From: JAHIYU01 sp964476155
GTDB lineage: Bacteria; Krumholzibacteriota; Krumholzibacteriia; LZORAL124-64-63
Direction of reading: 5' to 3'
Assembly: GCA_964476155.1 (NCBI GenBank)
Contig: CAYYYS010000003.1
Coordinates: 62,001-126,000, forward strand
Length of the DNA stretch: 64,000 nucleotides
Positions within the stretch are counted from its first letter, which is position 1; every line of letters starts with the position of its first letter. This document shows positions 17,001 to 25,460 of the stretch, in pieces. A program made the translations under genes and the position numbers. The notes under the pieces are model-generated. The model saw only the letters and a program-made list of their open reading frames with translations. It had not been told where the DNA came from and made no database searches.

Positions 17001-18692
17001 ACGCGTCTCGAGGAGACGCTAGCGGGCACGACCTTCCTGGAGCAGTCGGTCCGGCTGACCACCGGCGGCGAGATCCTGGATATGCGCGATGTGCCCCAGG
17101 GGGGTATCTGGATCGGGCGGACGGCGGTCCGTCACCATCAGCGCATCTATCGGATCAGCGTGAACACGAACTCCGGCAAACACTACGATCTGCTCATGGT
17201 GCTCTGGGACCAGGAAATCGTATCGCGGGACCGTGACGAACTCCTGGCCACGATCTACTGGCTGATCGCGCTCAGCGGCCACCCCCACGGTACACCGGTC
17301 CTACCTCGCTTCGGCGCCTTCCGGCCCGGCATCGGCGCCCTGTCCCTGGCTTTCGTGAGTGACCTGAGTGTCTGGGAGCGGATTCGCGAATATGCCGGGG
17401 AGCGCGATCAAGGGCTCGACGTGGATCGCACCCTCGACTGGCGTACGCTCTTCGTGAAGGCTTTCACCACGTTCTTCCGCGGCTGGCGGATCAGCGGCGA
17501 GCGGATCGTGCCGGGCATGCTCACGCCCACCAACGTGGCAGTGCCGTCGCCCGATTTCCGCGAGGGTGCGCGCGTCCTGTCCCTGGCCGGGCTGCGCCCC
17601 TATGACAATCCCCTGAGCCTGGTGCAACCCATCCTGCACAATTTCTTCAAGCAGACGACGGTCACCTATCCCTGGACGCGCAACCGGCTCGAGCTCACCT
17701 GGATCTGCGACGCCTGTCTGGAGGCCATGCCCCGCGAGCGCGCCGAAAGTTTCCTCGCCGAGTTGCAGGACCTGATGCAGGACAGTCCCCTGGACGGTTA
17801 CCGGGCTCAATTCGCGCGGGAACTCACGACCTACCGCGAACGCATGAAGATGGAGCCCCACATGAGCACCGCCCTGCGCGGCGCCGTGAAGCGTTACCGC
17901 AGTTGGGAACACTCGAATCCCGAGGCGTCTTCGACCGCCCGCGAACAGATCATCGTGGAGATGCGACACCTGTACGACCTGGACGCCCAGCCCCCGGTCG
18001 TCCGCTACATGCTCTACCGCCATACCTGGTTCCGGTGGTCGGCCGCACCGGTCCGCGAGGCCTTCGACGCCTTGCTGAGGACCCTGCACACGACGCCGGA
18101 CCGCGCGGCCACGGATCTGGTCGAGATTTCCAGGCTCCAGGCGCTGCTTCAGGATCCCGACGACCTGCGGATCTTCCGGCGCATGGTCTTCCCCCACTCG
18201 CCCTCGTCCCAGCAGCCCGTGCTGATGACCGTCGGCTCCGAGGAGGACCGGCATGTGGTGGTGGGCACCGAGATCGCCGACAAGACCGGCGCCACATACA
18301 CGGTGCGGGTTCCCCTGGCACCGGCCGAATACGGCAAGCTGTACAGGCTTTTCTTCAAGGCAGGGTACTACAAGACCATCTCCGAGCAGGACCAGCTCTT
18401 CATCGTGTTCGACGAGCAGGAGCAGGTCATCGGCGGCATCAGCTGGACCGAGGTGGATCGTCAGGTGGTCCACCTGAACGGCATCGTGGTCGCGACGTCC
18501 CTGCTGGGCCGCGGTATCAGCAGCGTGTTGATCGAGGACTGCTGCGATCGCCTGGCCAACATGGGATACGAGACCGTCAAGACGCTGTTCGTGTTGCGTC
18601 CCTTCTTCGAACGGCACGGCTTCCATCTGGACAAGCGCTGGGGCGGATTGGTGCGGTCGTTGCAGGACATGCCGGAGGATGCTGAGACGTGA
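14097..18692 (+). CDS. Giant fusion: AMP-forming acyl-CoA ligase domain, unassigned middle region, GNAT acetyltransferase domain
   Basis: A 1531-residue cytoplasmic protein with no signal peptide or membrane segment. Residues ~85-610 form an adenylate-forming (acyl-CoA synthetase) domain: FTSGSTGRPKGVEF near 258-271, GFGMTEATGG near 412, STGDLF near 477, IVDRIKDIYKNSRGQ near 492, and the C-terminal catalytic lysine region LTPKGSFRRK near 595-604. Residues ~640-1360 match no family I can name; this part is helical, with a segment IVPGMLTPTNVAVP near 1138 that recalls a kinase-like catalytic loop. Residues ~1385-1520 form a GNAT fold (GISWTEVDRQVVHLNGIVV, then LLGRGISSVLIEDC, then PFFERHGF). 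GGTGAG precedes the start. It stands alone, divergent from the cbb3 operon and convergent with ppx. The substrate is unknown; a long-chain acyl-AMP or acyl-CoA intermediate handed on within the chain is one possibility. Confidence 0.8.
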   Translation: MTTDGTHLTSDLAAWRDGEADPASAATLLDTYSHHLETDALDEGVWRAFLEITREPDFLEALPDDDARRRWADLAIGVVRRTGFTLADLLDQRVAAHPSRIWLRESPLTDGSEWSYDRVRTKARTYAAAFLGTGPLPRVALLTPNTARGAFCDLACLLHGILVTPLSPQTDAETIAWICDTLGVTVIVSGGAEQAVTATAAIKAADIDIVHLVLEDQAPAGCDARPLEALCATLTQSDIDNALAAQPRFGLDDVATVMFTSGSTGRPKGVEFSLYNLVSKRFARAAALPSVGRDEVMLCFLPLFHTFGRYLELLGSMFWGGAYVFVGNNSRATLLTLLQRVQPTGLISIPLRWAQIQESCLNHMEDQGAGKLSDEDFRAVAGGNLRWGLSAAGYLEPRIFRFFQRHGVDLCSGFGMTEATGGITMTPPGDYLDDSVGKPLPGVNVRLTEQGEMQISGPYIASYLDQEGHPGDGSWLSTGDLFARHENGHLEIVDRIKDIYKNSRGQTIAPRRVEQRYVEVPGIKRVFLVGDHRADNVLLIVPDPEDPVLQGDPAGKETRDYFHRIVTAANRDLSSFERVVNFAVLDRDFSEERGELTPKGSFRRKTIETNFQDVVDDLYLSDNVDLQVNSLTLRVPRWFFRDLSILETDITAGSKHLRNVVNGYELEVERVDESFVRVGDLLYELPGDTVDLGRLSRQPGLWAGNPQLAAFCPVRDGWDTPYAPFTPHVYLPWRSESGEPSDPGALPPMSDHRLPRIHDLCRKALLGVGEYALKAVVELEKSLAIADHRTAELIRRRVEALSRHPEMDIRCYAYRTLVLDEPSPDFSELRPKFISSGLPFLDAKTITTITREGMEGRRLDAFRRRLHAYRLHLTWPGDDLVHSQFESIFTMLAEFVRLHPGYYRVVRDELVSWILLREDPVIADLAERTTLELGNWYEDWLAGTQPYHGEAVWEQKILFQDGLSQTEITRLEETLAGTTFLEQSVRLTTGGEILDMRDVPQGGIWIGRTAVRHHQRIYRISVNTNSGKHYDLLMVLWDQEIVSRDRDELLATIYWLIALSGHPHGTPVLPRFGAFRPGIGALSLAFVSDLSVWERIREYAGERDQGLDVDRTLDWRTLFVKAFTTFFRGWRISGERIVPGMLTPTNVAVPSPDFREGARVLSLAGLRPYDNPLSLVQPILHNFFKQTTVTYPWTRNRLELTWICDACLEAMPRERAESFLAELQDLMQDSPLDGYRAQFARELTTYRERMKMEPHMSTALRGAVKRYRSWEHSNPEASSTAREQIIVEMRHLYDLDAQPPVVRYMLYRHTWFRWSAAPVREAFDALLRTLHTTPDRAATDLVEISRLQALLQDPDDLRIFRRMVFPHSPSSQQPVLMTVGSEEDRHVVVGTEIADKTGATYTVRVPLAPAEYGKLYRLFFKAGYYKTISEQDQLFIVFDEQEQVIGGISWTEVDRQVVHLNGIVVATSLLGRGISSVLIEDCCDRLANMGYETVKTLFVLRPFFERHGFHLDKRWGGLVRSLQDMPEDAET

Positions 18693-18710
18693 CGGAACCG
18701 CGGCCGGTGA

Positions 18711-19616
18711 TCAGGACACGAACCGATCGTGGAAGACACCGTGGCGCAGTCCGCGATCGCAGATGATCATGTCATCGGTCCCCAGACGCGACATCAGGGC
18801 CGCAACGATCGACGCGCCGGCGAGCATCACGTCGGCGCGCTGCGGATGCAGGCCGGGGATACGCCGACGGTCGCGCAGGGACATCTCCCGCAGACGGCCG
18901 ATGGCGGCCTCCACCACGCGCCGCGACACGGTCCGGCCGTGAACCTCGGCGTGATCTTCCCACCCCACACCGTAGTGCACCGTCCCCAGGCTGACCGCCG
19001 TGGCGCCGATGCCCACCAGCTTGCCGCTGCGCACCGGGACCGTCTCGATCACGCGACGCAGGGCGTCCGACAACTCGGCCAGCTCCGCAACGGTCACCGG
19101 ATCGGACAGCAGGTGGCGGTCTGTCAACACGCGCGAGCCCACCGGCAGGCTGCACGATTCGTCGATGCGGCCGTCGATCCCCTGCACGACTTCGGTGCTG
19201 GCGCCCCCCGCGTCGAAAACCTGCACGGGGTCGTCGCCCAGATCGAGGGATGACGTGGCGGCCAGGAAGGCGAGCCGCGCTTCCTCCGCGCCCGACAGGA
19301 CGCGAACGCCGATCTTGCAGCGGTTGCGGATCCAGGTCACGAACTCCTTGGCGTTGTCGGCCTGACGCAGGGCCTGGGTGCCCACGGCCGCGATCTTCTC
19401 CGCGCCGAGACCCTCGGCGTGGGCCTTGAATTCCTTGATGGCGACGAGCGTCCGGTCCATGGCGGCTTCCGACAATTCGCCCGAGCCGGCCAGTCCCTCG
19501 GCCAGACGATTGACCACGGCCATGTCGGCCACTTCGGTCACGCGCCCGTGGACCACACGGCCCACGTACATCTTGAGCGAGTTCGAGCCGATATCTATAA
19601 TCGCCTGCCTGATCAC
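18711..19616 (-). CDS. Ppx/GppA-family phosphatase
   Basis: Member of the exopolyphosphatase/pppGpp phosphatase family (ASKHA fold). Motifs are the phosphate-1 loop AIIDIGSNSLKMYV at about 5-18, GTQALRQA near 83, SGAEEARLAF near 108, the phosphate-2 loop VFDAGGASTEVV near 133-144, and a C-terminal MLAGASIVAALM adenosine motif. The length of 301 matches the short catalytic-core form lacking the C-terminal HD-like region. The start is a GTG at 19616 with AAGAAGG just upstream. It ends 18 bases from the end of the convergent giant ligase gene. Polyphosphate and pppGpp cannot be told apart as substrate. Confidence 0.88.
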   Translation of the reverse strand: MIRQAIIDIGSNSLKMYVGRVVHGRVTEVADMAVVNRLAEGLAGSGELSEAAMDRTLVAIKEFKAHAEGLGAEKIAAVGTQALRQADNAKEFVTWIRNRCKIGVRVLSGAEEARLAFLAATSSLDLGDDPVQVFDAGGASTEVVQGIDGRIDESCSLPVGSRVLTDRHLLSDPVTVAELAELSDALRRVIETVPVRSGKLVGIGATAVSLGTVHYGVGWEDHAEVHGRTVSRRVVEAAIGRLREMSLRDRRRIPGLHPQRADVMLAGASIVAALMSRLGTDDMIICDRGLRHGVFHDRFVS

Positions 19617-19660
19617 CGGTTACCTTCTTAGTCTTATGTAGGACGCGAACCCGACAAACA

Positions 19661-19694
19661 GGCGCCGGGGGACCGTGCGGGTCCGCCCGGCGCC
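19661..19694 (-). terminator. Terminator of the sdhCAB operon
   Basis: GGCGCCGGG (19661-19669) pairs with CCCGGCGCC, with further GGACC/GGTCC pairing inside. It lies 17 bases beyond the sdhB stop, and on the minus strand the stem is followed by TGTTTGTC. Confidence 0.65.
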
Positions 19695-19711
19695 GTCTTT
19701 TCGGTCCGAAT

Positions 19712-20467
19712 CTATTTGTCATTCAGGGCACCCTTGAAGAACTCGCGACGCATGCGCGCGATGTTCTCGATGGACACTTCCTTGGGACAGACCGCTTCGC
19801 ACTCGCCGTGGTTTGAGCAGTTGCCGAAGCCTTCGGCGTCCATCTGCCCGACCATGGCCAGGGCCCGTCGACCACGCTCGACCTGTCCCTGGGGAAGATA
19901 CGAAAGCTGGCTGATCTTGGCGCTCACGAACAGCGAGGCCGACGCGTTCGGGCACGCCGCCACGCAGGCGCCGCAACCGATGCAGCTGGCCGCGTCCATG
20001 GCCTTGTCGGCATCGACCTTGGGGATCGGCACCGCGTTGCTGTCGGGAGCCGAGCCCACGTTGGCCGAAACGAAGCCGCCCTGCTGCTGGATCCGATCGT
20101 AGGACGTACGGTCCACGACCAGGTCCTTGATGATCGGGAACGGCCGCGCCCGGAACGGCTCCACGGTGATCGTGTCGCCGTCCTTGAAGTGGCGCATGCG
20201 CACCTCGCAGGTGGTCGTCGCGGGGTTGGGGCCGTGGGCGATCCCCTGAATGACGAGACCGCAGGTGCCGCAGATCCCTTCGCGACAGTCGCTGTCGAAC
20301 TCCACGGGTTGCTCGCCCTTGCGGGCCAGATCCTCGTTGAGGATGTCGAGCATCTCGAGGAACGACATCTCGGGAAGGATCTCCTTCACGGTGTACTCGA
20401 CGAACCGGCCGTTGGGGTCTCCGCAGGCCTGCCGCCAGATCTTCAGTTTGATGGTCATCGCGCTCAT
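19712..20467 (-). CDS. sdhB: Succinate dehydrogenase/fumarate reductase iron-sulfur subunit
   Basis: Carries electrons from the flavin of SdhA to quinone through three Fe-S clusters. The 2Fe-2S ligands are in SDCREGICGTCG (~59-70) with a distal Cys in TTTCEVRM. The 4Fe-4S motif CIGCGACVAACP is near 163-174, and the third cluster uses NCSNHGECEAVCPKE near 214-228. The 251-residue length and spacing fit the Bacteroidetes/epsilon-type (type B) enzyme. The start at 20467 has AAGGAGG upstream. It is the last gene of sdhCAB. Direction (succinate oxidation or fumarate reduction) cannot be read from the sequence, though the cbb3 context favours oxidation. Confidence 0.95.
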   Translation of the reverse strand: MSAMTIKLKIWRQACGDPNGRFVEYTVKEILPEMSFLEMLDILNEDLARKGEQPVEFDSDCREGICGTCGLVIQGIAHGPNPATTTCEVRMRHFKDGDTITVEPFRARPFPIIKDLVVDRTSYDRIQQQGGFVSANVGSAPDSNAVPIPKVDADKAMDAASCIGCGACVAACPNASASLFVSAKISQLSYLPQGQVERGRRALAMVGQMDAEGFGNCSNHGECEAVCPKEVSIENIARMRREFFKGALNDK

Positions 20468-20481
20468 GTCCGCCTCCTTCC

Positions 20482-22398
20482 CTACTTGTAGCTCCGGGTT
20501 TTGACTTCGATGTTCTCGTATTCGAGATCTTCCTTGTGCATCGTCGGTTCGCCGGAAGCGTTGTGCTCCCAGGTCGAGACGAACATGAAGTTCTTGTCGT
20601 CGCGTTTGGCTTCGCCCTCTTCGGTCTTGTGCTCCTCGCGGAAGTGTCCGCCGCAGGATTCCTCGCGGGCCAGGGCGTCGCGGGCCATGAGCTCACCGAC
20701 TTCGAGGAAGTCGGCCACGCGGCCGGCCTGCTCGAGCTGCTTGTTGAAGTCCTTCGCGTCGCCGGGAACCTTCACGTCCTGCCAGAACCGTTCGCGCAGG
20801 GCGGCGATCTCGGTGATGGCCTCCTTCAAGGCGCCCGCCTCGCGCGACATGCCGACCTTGTCCCACATGATCCGACCGAGGTCCCAGTGGAACTCGCGGA
20901 TCGTGCGCGACCCGTTCACCTTGAGCAGCTTGTCGTAGTGGCCGTTAACGGCGTTCTCGGCTTCGGCGAAGCTGTCGTGCTCGGTGGTCGCGGCGTCGAA
21001 GCCGCCCGCGGCGAGGTAACCCGCCACCACCCGCGGCACCACGAAGTAGCCGTCGGCGCAGCCCTGCATCAGGGCCGACGCACCCAGCCGGTTGGCGCCG
21101 TGGTCGGAAAAGTTGGCCTCCCCCGCCACGAACAGACCCGGGATGGTGCTCTGCAGGTTGTAGTCCACCCACAGGCCGCCCATGGTGTAGTGCGGCGCGG
21201 GGTAGATCATCATCGGTGACTTGTAGGGATTGTCGTCGGTGATCTCCTCGTACATGTCGAAGAGATTACCGTAACGGTCCCGGACCACATCCTCACCCAA
21301 TCGGCCGATGGCTTCCTCGAAATCGAGGTACACCGACTGGGACGACATGTAGGCCGACTTGCCGGCGTCGCACTCGACTTTGGCGGCCCGCGCCGCGATG
21401 TCGCGCGGCACCAGGTTGCCGAAGGCCGGGTAGCGGCGCTCCAGGTAGTAGTCGCGCTCGTTCTCGGGAATGTCGTTGGGCTGACGGTCGTCGCCCGGCT
21501 TCTTGGGCACCCACACCCGTCCGTCGTTACGCAACGACTCGCTCATCAGCGTGAGCTTCGACTGGTAGTCGCCCATTTGCGGCACGGCGGTGGGATGGAT
21601 CTGCGTGTAGCAGGGATTGGCGAAGTAGGCGCCGCGGCGGTAGGCCCGCCAGGCGGCCGTGGCGTTGCAGTTCACCGCATTGGTCGACAGGTAGTACACC
21701 GGCGAGTAGCCGCCGGTGGCCAGAACCACCGCGTCGGCCACGTAGCGCTTTAGTTCACCGGTAATCAGGTCGCGGCAGATGATGCCGCGGGCCCGTCCGT
21801 CGATCACCACCAGGTCGAGCATCTCGTGCCGCGGGAACATCTTCACCGTGCCGGCGCCGACCTGGCGCGACAGCGCGGAGTAGACGCCCAGCAGGAGCTG
21901 TTGGCCGGTCTGGCCGCGGGCGTAGAAAGTGCGACTCACCTGCACACCGCCGAACGACCGGTTGGCCAGGGTGCCGCCGTACTCCCGGGCGAAAGGCACG
22001 CCCATCGCCACCATCTGGTCGATAATGCCGGTCGACAGCTGGGCCAGTCGATACACGTTGGCTTCACGGGACCGGTAGTCGCCGCCCTTGATGGTGTCGT
22101 AGAACAGGCGGTAGGTGTTGTCGCTGTCGTACTGGTAGTTCTTCGAGGCGTTGATGCCGCCCTGGGCGGCCACGCTGTGCGCGCGACGCGACGTATCGTT
22201 GATGCAGAAGTTGAGCACGTTGTAGCCGAGCTCGCCGAGGGTCGCCGCGGCGCCGCCTCCGGCCAGGCCCGTGCCCACGACGATCACGCTGTACTTGCGC
22301 CGATTGGCCGGTGCGACCAGCGGTGTGTCCATGGCGTGCTGGTCCCATTTGTCGGCCAGCGGTCCGCTGGGGATCTTGGCGTCTAGTAGCTGGCTCAT
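20482..22398 (-). CDS. sdhA: Succinate dehydrogenase/fumarate reductase flavoprotein subunit
   Basis: Catalytic FAD subunit interconverting succinate and fumarate. The dinucleotide-binding VVGTGLAGGGAAATLGELG is near 41-59, and AAQGGINASKN near 97 includes the conserved FAD-region Gly pair. HPTAVPQ near 268 and GLFVAGEANFSDHGANRLG near 410-428 are further substrate/FAD motifs. At 638 residues it is of the longer type seen with a single cytochrome b subunit. Its ATG overlaps the sdhC stop by one base (TGATG), and sdhB follows 14 bases after its own stop, so the three genes are translated together. Confidence 0.95.
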   Translation of the reverse strand: MSQLLDAKIPSGPLADKWDQHAMDTPLVAPANRRKYSVIVVGTGLAGGGAAATLGELGYNVLNFCINDTSRRAHSVAAQGGINASKNYQYDSDNTYRLFYDTIKGGDYRSREANVYRLAQLSTGIIDQMVAMGVPFAREYGGTLANRSFGGVQVSRTFYARGQTGQQLLLGVYSALSRQVGAGTVKMFPRHEMLDLVVIDGRARGIICRDLITGELKRYVADAVVLATGGYSPVYYLSTNAVNCNATAAWRAYRRGAYFANPCYTQIHPTAVPQMGDYQSKLTLMSESLRNDGRVWVPKKPGDDRQPNDIPENERDYYLERRYPAFGNLVPRDIAARAAKVECDAGKSAYMSSQSVYLDFEEAIGRLGEDVVRDRYGNLFDMYEEITDDNPYKSPMMIYPAPHYTMGGLWVDYNLQSTIPGLFVAGEANFSDHGANRLGASALMQGCADGYFVVPRVVAGYLAAGGFDAATTEHDSFAEAENAVNGHYDKLLKVNGSRTIREFHWDLGRIMWDKVGMSREAGALKEAITEIAALRERFWQDVKVPGDAKDFNKQLEQAGRVADFLEVGELMARDALAREESCGGHFREEHKTEEGEAKRDDKNFMFVSTWEHNASGEPTMHKEDLEYENIEVKTRSYK

Positions 22399-23126
22399 CA
22401 GTGACCTCCCTGCTGGACCGCTTCTTCAGCGGCGGCGGGATCGACGAAGAAGTAGAGGTAGAGCGGCAGGATGATGTACCCGACCGCCATCACCAATGCG
22501 AAGATCAGAGAGACGCGGTTCAGCAGCGGGATAGTCCGGTCGTTGGTCCAGCCCAGGGACTGAAACATGCTCCAGAATCCGTGGCGGAGATGATATCCCA
22601 ACAGGATCATGCAGGCCGGGAAACCAAAGGCCCAGATGGGCTGCTTGAACGCCGCCAGGACCACGCCATAAAGGTCCTTCATGTCGTGACCGTCTGGCTT
22701 CGGAATGAGTTCGGGGTTACCGAACTTGAACATCTTGACGTGCAGCACCACGAAGGCCGCCAGGGCCAGGCCGGTGATGATCATCGTCCGCGACGACAGC
22801 GTCTTCTTGCTGGCGCCGCCGGCGTTACGCTGCACGGCGTACTTGACCGGCCGCGCACGGTTCTTGTCGATCCAGGCGACCATGATGGCCGTCAGGATAT
22901 GGAAGCCGAAGATCACGAGCATCGCGGTCTCGAAGGCGTAGATCAGCCACCCGTGCAGGGCCGTCTCCAGGAAGTAGGCGTACCCGTTGAGGGCGCCCGG
23001 CCCGATGAAGATGGTGAGGTTGCCGATCAGGTGCACGGTGATGAATCCGACGAGCATGAATCCGGTCAGGCCGTTGATGTACTTCTTGCCGACCGACGAC
23101 CAGATCTTTGGTTGGGTAGTGGACAT
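22398..23126 (-). CDS. sdhC: Succinate dehydrogenase cytochrome b subunit (Bacteroidetes-type)
   Basis: Single membrane anchor subunit with five predicted helices. Histidines set to bind two hemes b lie in FITVHLIGN near 32, ETALHGW near 58, FGFHILTA near 77, VVLHVKMF near 127 and GYHLRHGFWSMFQ near 181. The protein (242 residues) matches the type B b558 subunit, in which one protein replaces SdhC plus SdhD. It is the first gene of sdhCAB, and a candidate promoter lies 49-77 bases upstream. Confidence 0.92.
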   Translation of the reverse strand: MSTTQPKIWSSVGKKYINGLTGFMLVGFITVHLIGNLTIFIGPGALNGYAYFLETALHGWLIYAFETAMLVIFGFHILTAIMVAWIDKNRARPVKYAVQRNAGGASKKTLSSRTMIITGLALAAFVVLHVKMFKFGNPELIPKPDGHDMKDLYGVVLAAFKQPIWAFGFPACMILLGYHLRHGFWSMFQSLGWTNDRTIPLLNRVSLIFALVMAVGYIILPLYLYFFVDPAAAEEAVQQGGH

Positions 23127-23174
23127 TGACTGGCTCCAGCGCTGATGGCCAGGAAGATCGGGGTTATCCCGTTA

Positions 23175-23203
23175 GAAATAGCACCTTGCCGGGGAGGTTT
23201 CAA
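23175..23203 (-). promoter_or_regulatory. Candidate sigma70-type promoter for sdhCAB
   Basis: On the minus strand, TTGAAA (23198-23203) and TATTTC (23175-23180) are separated by exactly 17 bases and lie just upstream of sdhC. This is a pattern match only. The rest of the 187-base gap to moeA shows no other feature. Confidence 0.4.
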
Positions 23204-23313
23204 CCCGGGATGTACGAGCGGGCTCGTTGAAAACGACCCTCATTGCGAAGACGAATCAGGAGGCTTTGCGTCCAATATAACCCTTTGACTCGCATCACGT
23301 TACCGAAACAACC

Positions 23314-24525
23314 TCACCAGTCCAGCAGTTGGACTCTCAATTCAGCACCCGCGACAAGCGTGTCCACCTCGCGCGGCACCTCGAGCAGGGCGTTGGCGCT
23401 CGCAAGACCACTGAGCATGTGGGAGCCCTGTCCCTGGGTTGCGCGGGCCTCGAACCGCCCGTCCACAAGCTCCACGACACCGCGGGCCCATTCCAGGCGA
23501 CTGGACTTTTTAGTGATGGGCCTGGTCAGGGTAGCGATGGGATGCCGGGCCGTATCGGCCGTCTCCCCCCGCAGACGCCGCAGGGCCGGGGCGACGAACT
23601 GGTGAAAGGAAACCAGCGCGGAGACCGGATTGCCGGGCAAGCCGAACATGAAGCATCCGCCGGGCGCCAGGCCGAAGACGTTGGGCTTGCCGGGCTTCAT
23701 GGCCACGCGGTTGAACAGCTCCCGCACACCCAGGTCCGTGCGCACCGCTTCCACATGGTCATGATCGCCGACCGAGGCGCCACCGATGGTGATCACCACG
23801 TCGCAGCGCTTCATCTCGCGCGCCAGGACACGGCGCAACGCCCGCGGATTATCGCCGACCGTCGCGCGACGTATGCGGCCGACGTCCAATCGCTTCAGGG
23901 CCGCGGCCAGGGCCGGTCCGTTCGCGTCGCGGATCTGCCCCGCCCTGAGCGGAGTCCCCGGCGCCGCGAGTTCGTCGCCGAGCGTGACCAGGGCCACGTC
24001 CGGCCGGCGATGTGCGCTCAACGTACCGATGCCGTTGGCGGCCAGCAGGCCCACGACCGGCGGCGTGACGATCGTCCCCGCCGCCACGAGCGGACTCCCC
24101 CGACGCAATTCCTCACCGCGAAGCCGGATGTGCTCGCCGGTCGCGGGAGTCCGGCTGACGACCACCGTGTCGTCATGCTCCGTGGTGTATTCCTTCATGA
24201 CGACGGCGTCGGTATCGCGAGGGATCATCGAGCCCGTAAAAACCTTCACGGCACAACCGGATCGCAAAGGCAATCGGCGTGTGCAGCCGGCCGGCATTTC
24301 GCCGGTCAGACGCAACTCGACGGGCCGGCGCGACGCGTGTGAGGTGTCGGGCAGAAGAACGGCGTAACCGTCCATGGCCGACTGGTCGAAGCGAGGCAGA
24401 TCGACCCGCGTTCGCACGTCGCGGGTCAGGACACGCCGGTCCGACTCCGCGAGCGGAACCGACTCCGCCGGCAGGGGACGCACCGCGTCCAGGGTCGTGT
24501 TGATGGCATCCGCGTAGTCTATCAT
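23314..24525 (-). CDS. moeA: Molybdopterin molybdenumtransferase MoeA
   Basis: Inserts molybdate into adenylylated molybdopterin. N-terminal family motifs include FDQSAMDGYAV near 41-51. A middle region has GEELRRGSPLVAAG near 136. The catalytic MoeA domain shows ITIGGASVGDHDHVE near 241-255, VAMKPGKPNVFG near 277 and GLPGNPVSALVSFH near 297-310. The length of 403 is typical. I start at 24525, where ATGA overlaps the moaC-moaB stop, rather than at an upstream in-frame ATG whose extra residues lie inside that gene. It is the last gene of the molybdenum cofactor cluster. Confidence 0.94.
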   Translation of the reverse strand: MIDYADAINTTLDAVRPLPAESVPLAESDRRVLTRDVRTRVDLPRFDQSAMDGYAVLLPDTSHASRRPVELRLTGEMPAGCTRRLPLRSGCAVKVFTGSMIPRDTDAVVMKEYTTEHDDTVVVSRTPATGEHIRLRGEELRRGSPLVAAGTIVTPPVVGLLAANGIGTLSAHRRPDVALVTLGDELAAPGTPLRAGQIRDANGPALAAALKRLDVGRIRRATVGDNPRALRRVLAREMKRCDVVITIGGASVGDHDHVEAVRTDLGVRELFNRVAMKPGKPNVFGLAPGGCFMFGLPGNPVSALVSFHQFVAPALRRLRGETADTARHPIATLTRPITKKSSRLEWARGVVELVDGRFEARATQGQGSHMLSGLASANALLEVPREVDTLVAGAELRVQLLDW

Positions 24526-25460
24526 CGGGTCACCTCGGGACGGGCATCGTCCTCGTGCCCACCGCCCCACAGCATCTTGAAGGCGTGGGGAAGCCCCGGA
24601 AAGAGCGCGTCCAGGGAATCGCTCACACCGCCGCGTGATCCCGGCAGATTCACGATGAGCGTATGGCCGCGAATACCGGCGCGGGCCCGGGACAGCATCG
24701 ATAACGGTGTGCGGGCCTGTCCGTGGGCCCGCGCCGCTTCGGGGATACCGGGGGCTTCGCGTTCGATCACCTTGGACATGACTTCGGGCACATTGTCGCG
24801 CGGGCCGAAGCCCGTGCCGCCGGTCGTGATGACGAGATCCAGGCGATCCTCATCGGCATAGCGGCACAGCTGCGTCTCGATGCCCGCCGGCTCGTCCGAG
24901 ACGATCGCATAATCGGCCACCTGGAAACCCTCGTCCTCGAGACGCTCGCGGATCATCAGACCGGACAGGTCCTTCTTCTTCCCCGCGGCGATGGAGTCGG
25001 ACAGCACCAGCACCGCCGCCCGCAGCACCGTCGCGTCGAACTTGTGGAAATCGCTCTTGCCGCCCCGCTTGCGCAGCAGCCGGGTCTCGCCGATGTGCAT
25101 GTCGGCGTCGAGCATCTTCAGCATGTCGTAGAGGGTAAGGGTCGCCACGGACGCCCCGGTCATGGCCTCGACCTCCACTCCGGTGCGATCGATACCCGTG
25201 ACCGTCACCTCGGCAACGATGGTCCCGTCACCCGTCTCGAACGTCACCTCTACGCCATCGATACGAATAGGATGGCAATAGGGAATGATCTGCGGCGTGT
25301 TCTTGACCGCCTGGACCGTGGCCACCTTGGCGACCTCCAGGGGATTGCCCTTGGGTACGCCGCCGGCTTCGATGATGGCCATGGTTTCGGGCGCGAGGTG
25401 CAGGACGGAGCACGCCGTGGCCGTGCGCAGGCTGGGTCCCTTGCGATTGACGTTGATCAC
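24522..25460 (-). CDS. moaCB: MoaC-MoaB/MogA fusion, cyclic pyranopterin synthase accessory plus molybdopterin adenylyltransferase
   Basis: Two cofactor-synthesis activities in one 312-residue chain. Residues ~1-145 are MoaC (the second enzyme making cPMP): IIPYCHPI near 58, GIDRTGVEVEAMTGAS near 89-104, LYDMLKM near 110. Residues ~148-312 are MoaB/MogA (adenylylates molybdopterin): VLVLSDSIAAG, then ITTGGTGFGPRDNVPE near 211 and NLPGSRGGV near 277. The fusion fits known MoaC/MoaB bifunctional proteins. It starts with GTG at 25460, overlapping the upstream mobA remnant by GTGA, and its stop overlaps moeA by ATGA. Confidence 0.93.
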   Translation of the reverse strand: MINVNRKGPSLRTATACSVLHLAPETMAIIEAGGVPKGNPLEVAKVATVQAVKNTPQIIPYCHPIRIDGVEVTFETGDGTIVAEVTVTGIDRTGVEVEAMTGASVATLTLYDMLKMLDADMHIGETRLLRKRGGKSDFHKFDATVLRAAVLVLSDSIAAGKKKDLSGLMIRERLEDEGFQVADYAIVSDEPAGIETQLCRYADEDRLDLVITTGGTGFGPRDNVPEVMSKVIEREAPGIPEAARAHGQARTPLSMLSRARAGIRGHTLIVNLPGSRGGVSDSLDALFPGLPHAFKMLWGGGHEDDARPEVTR

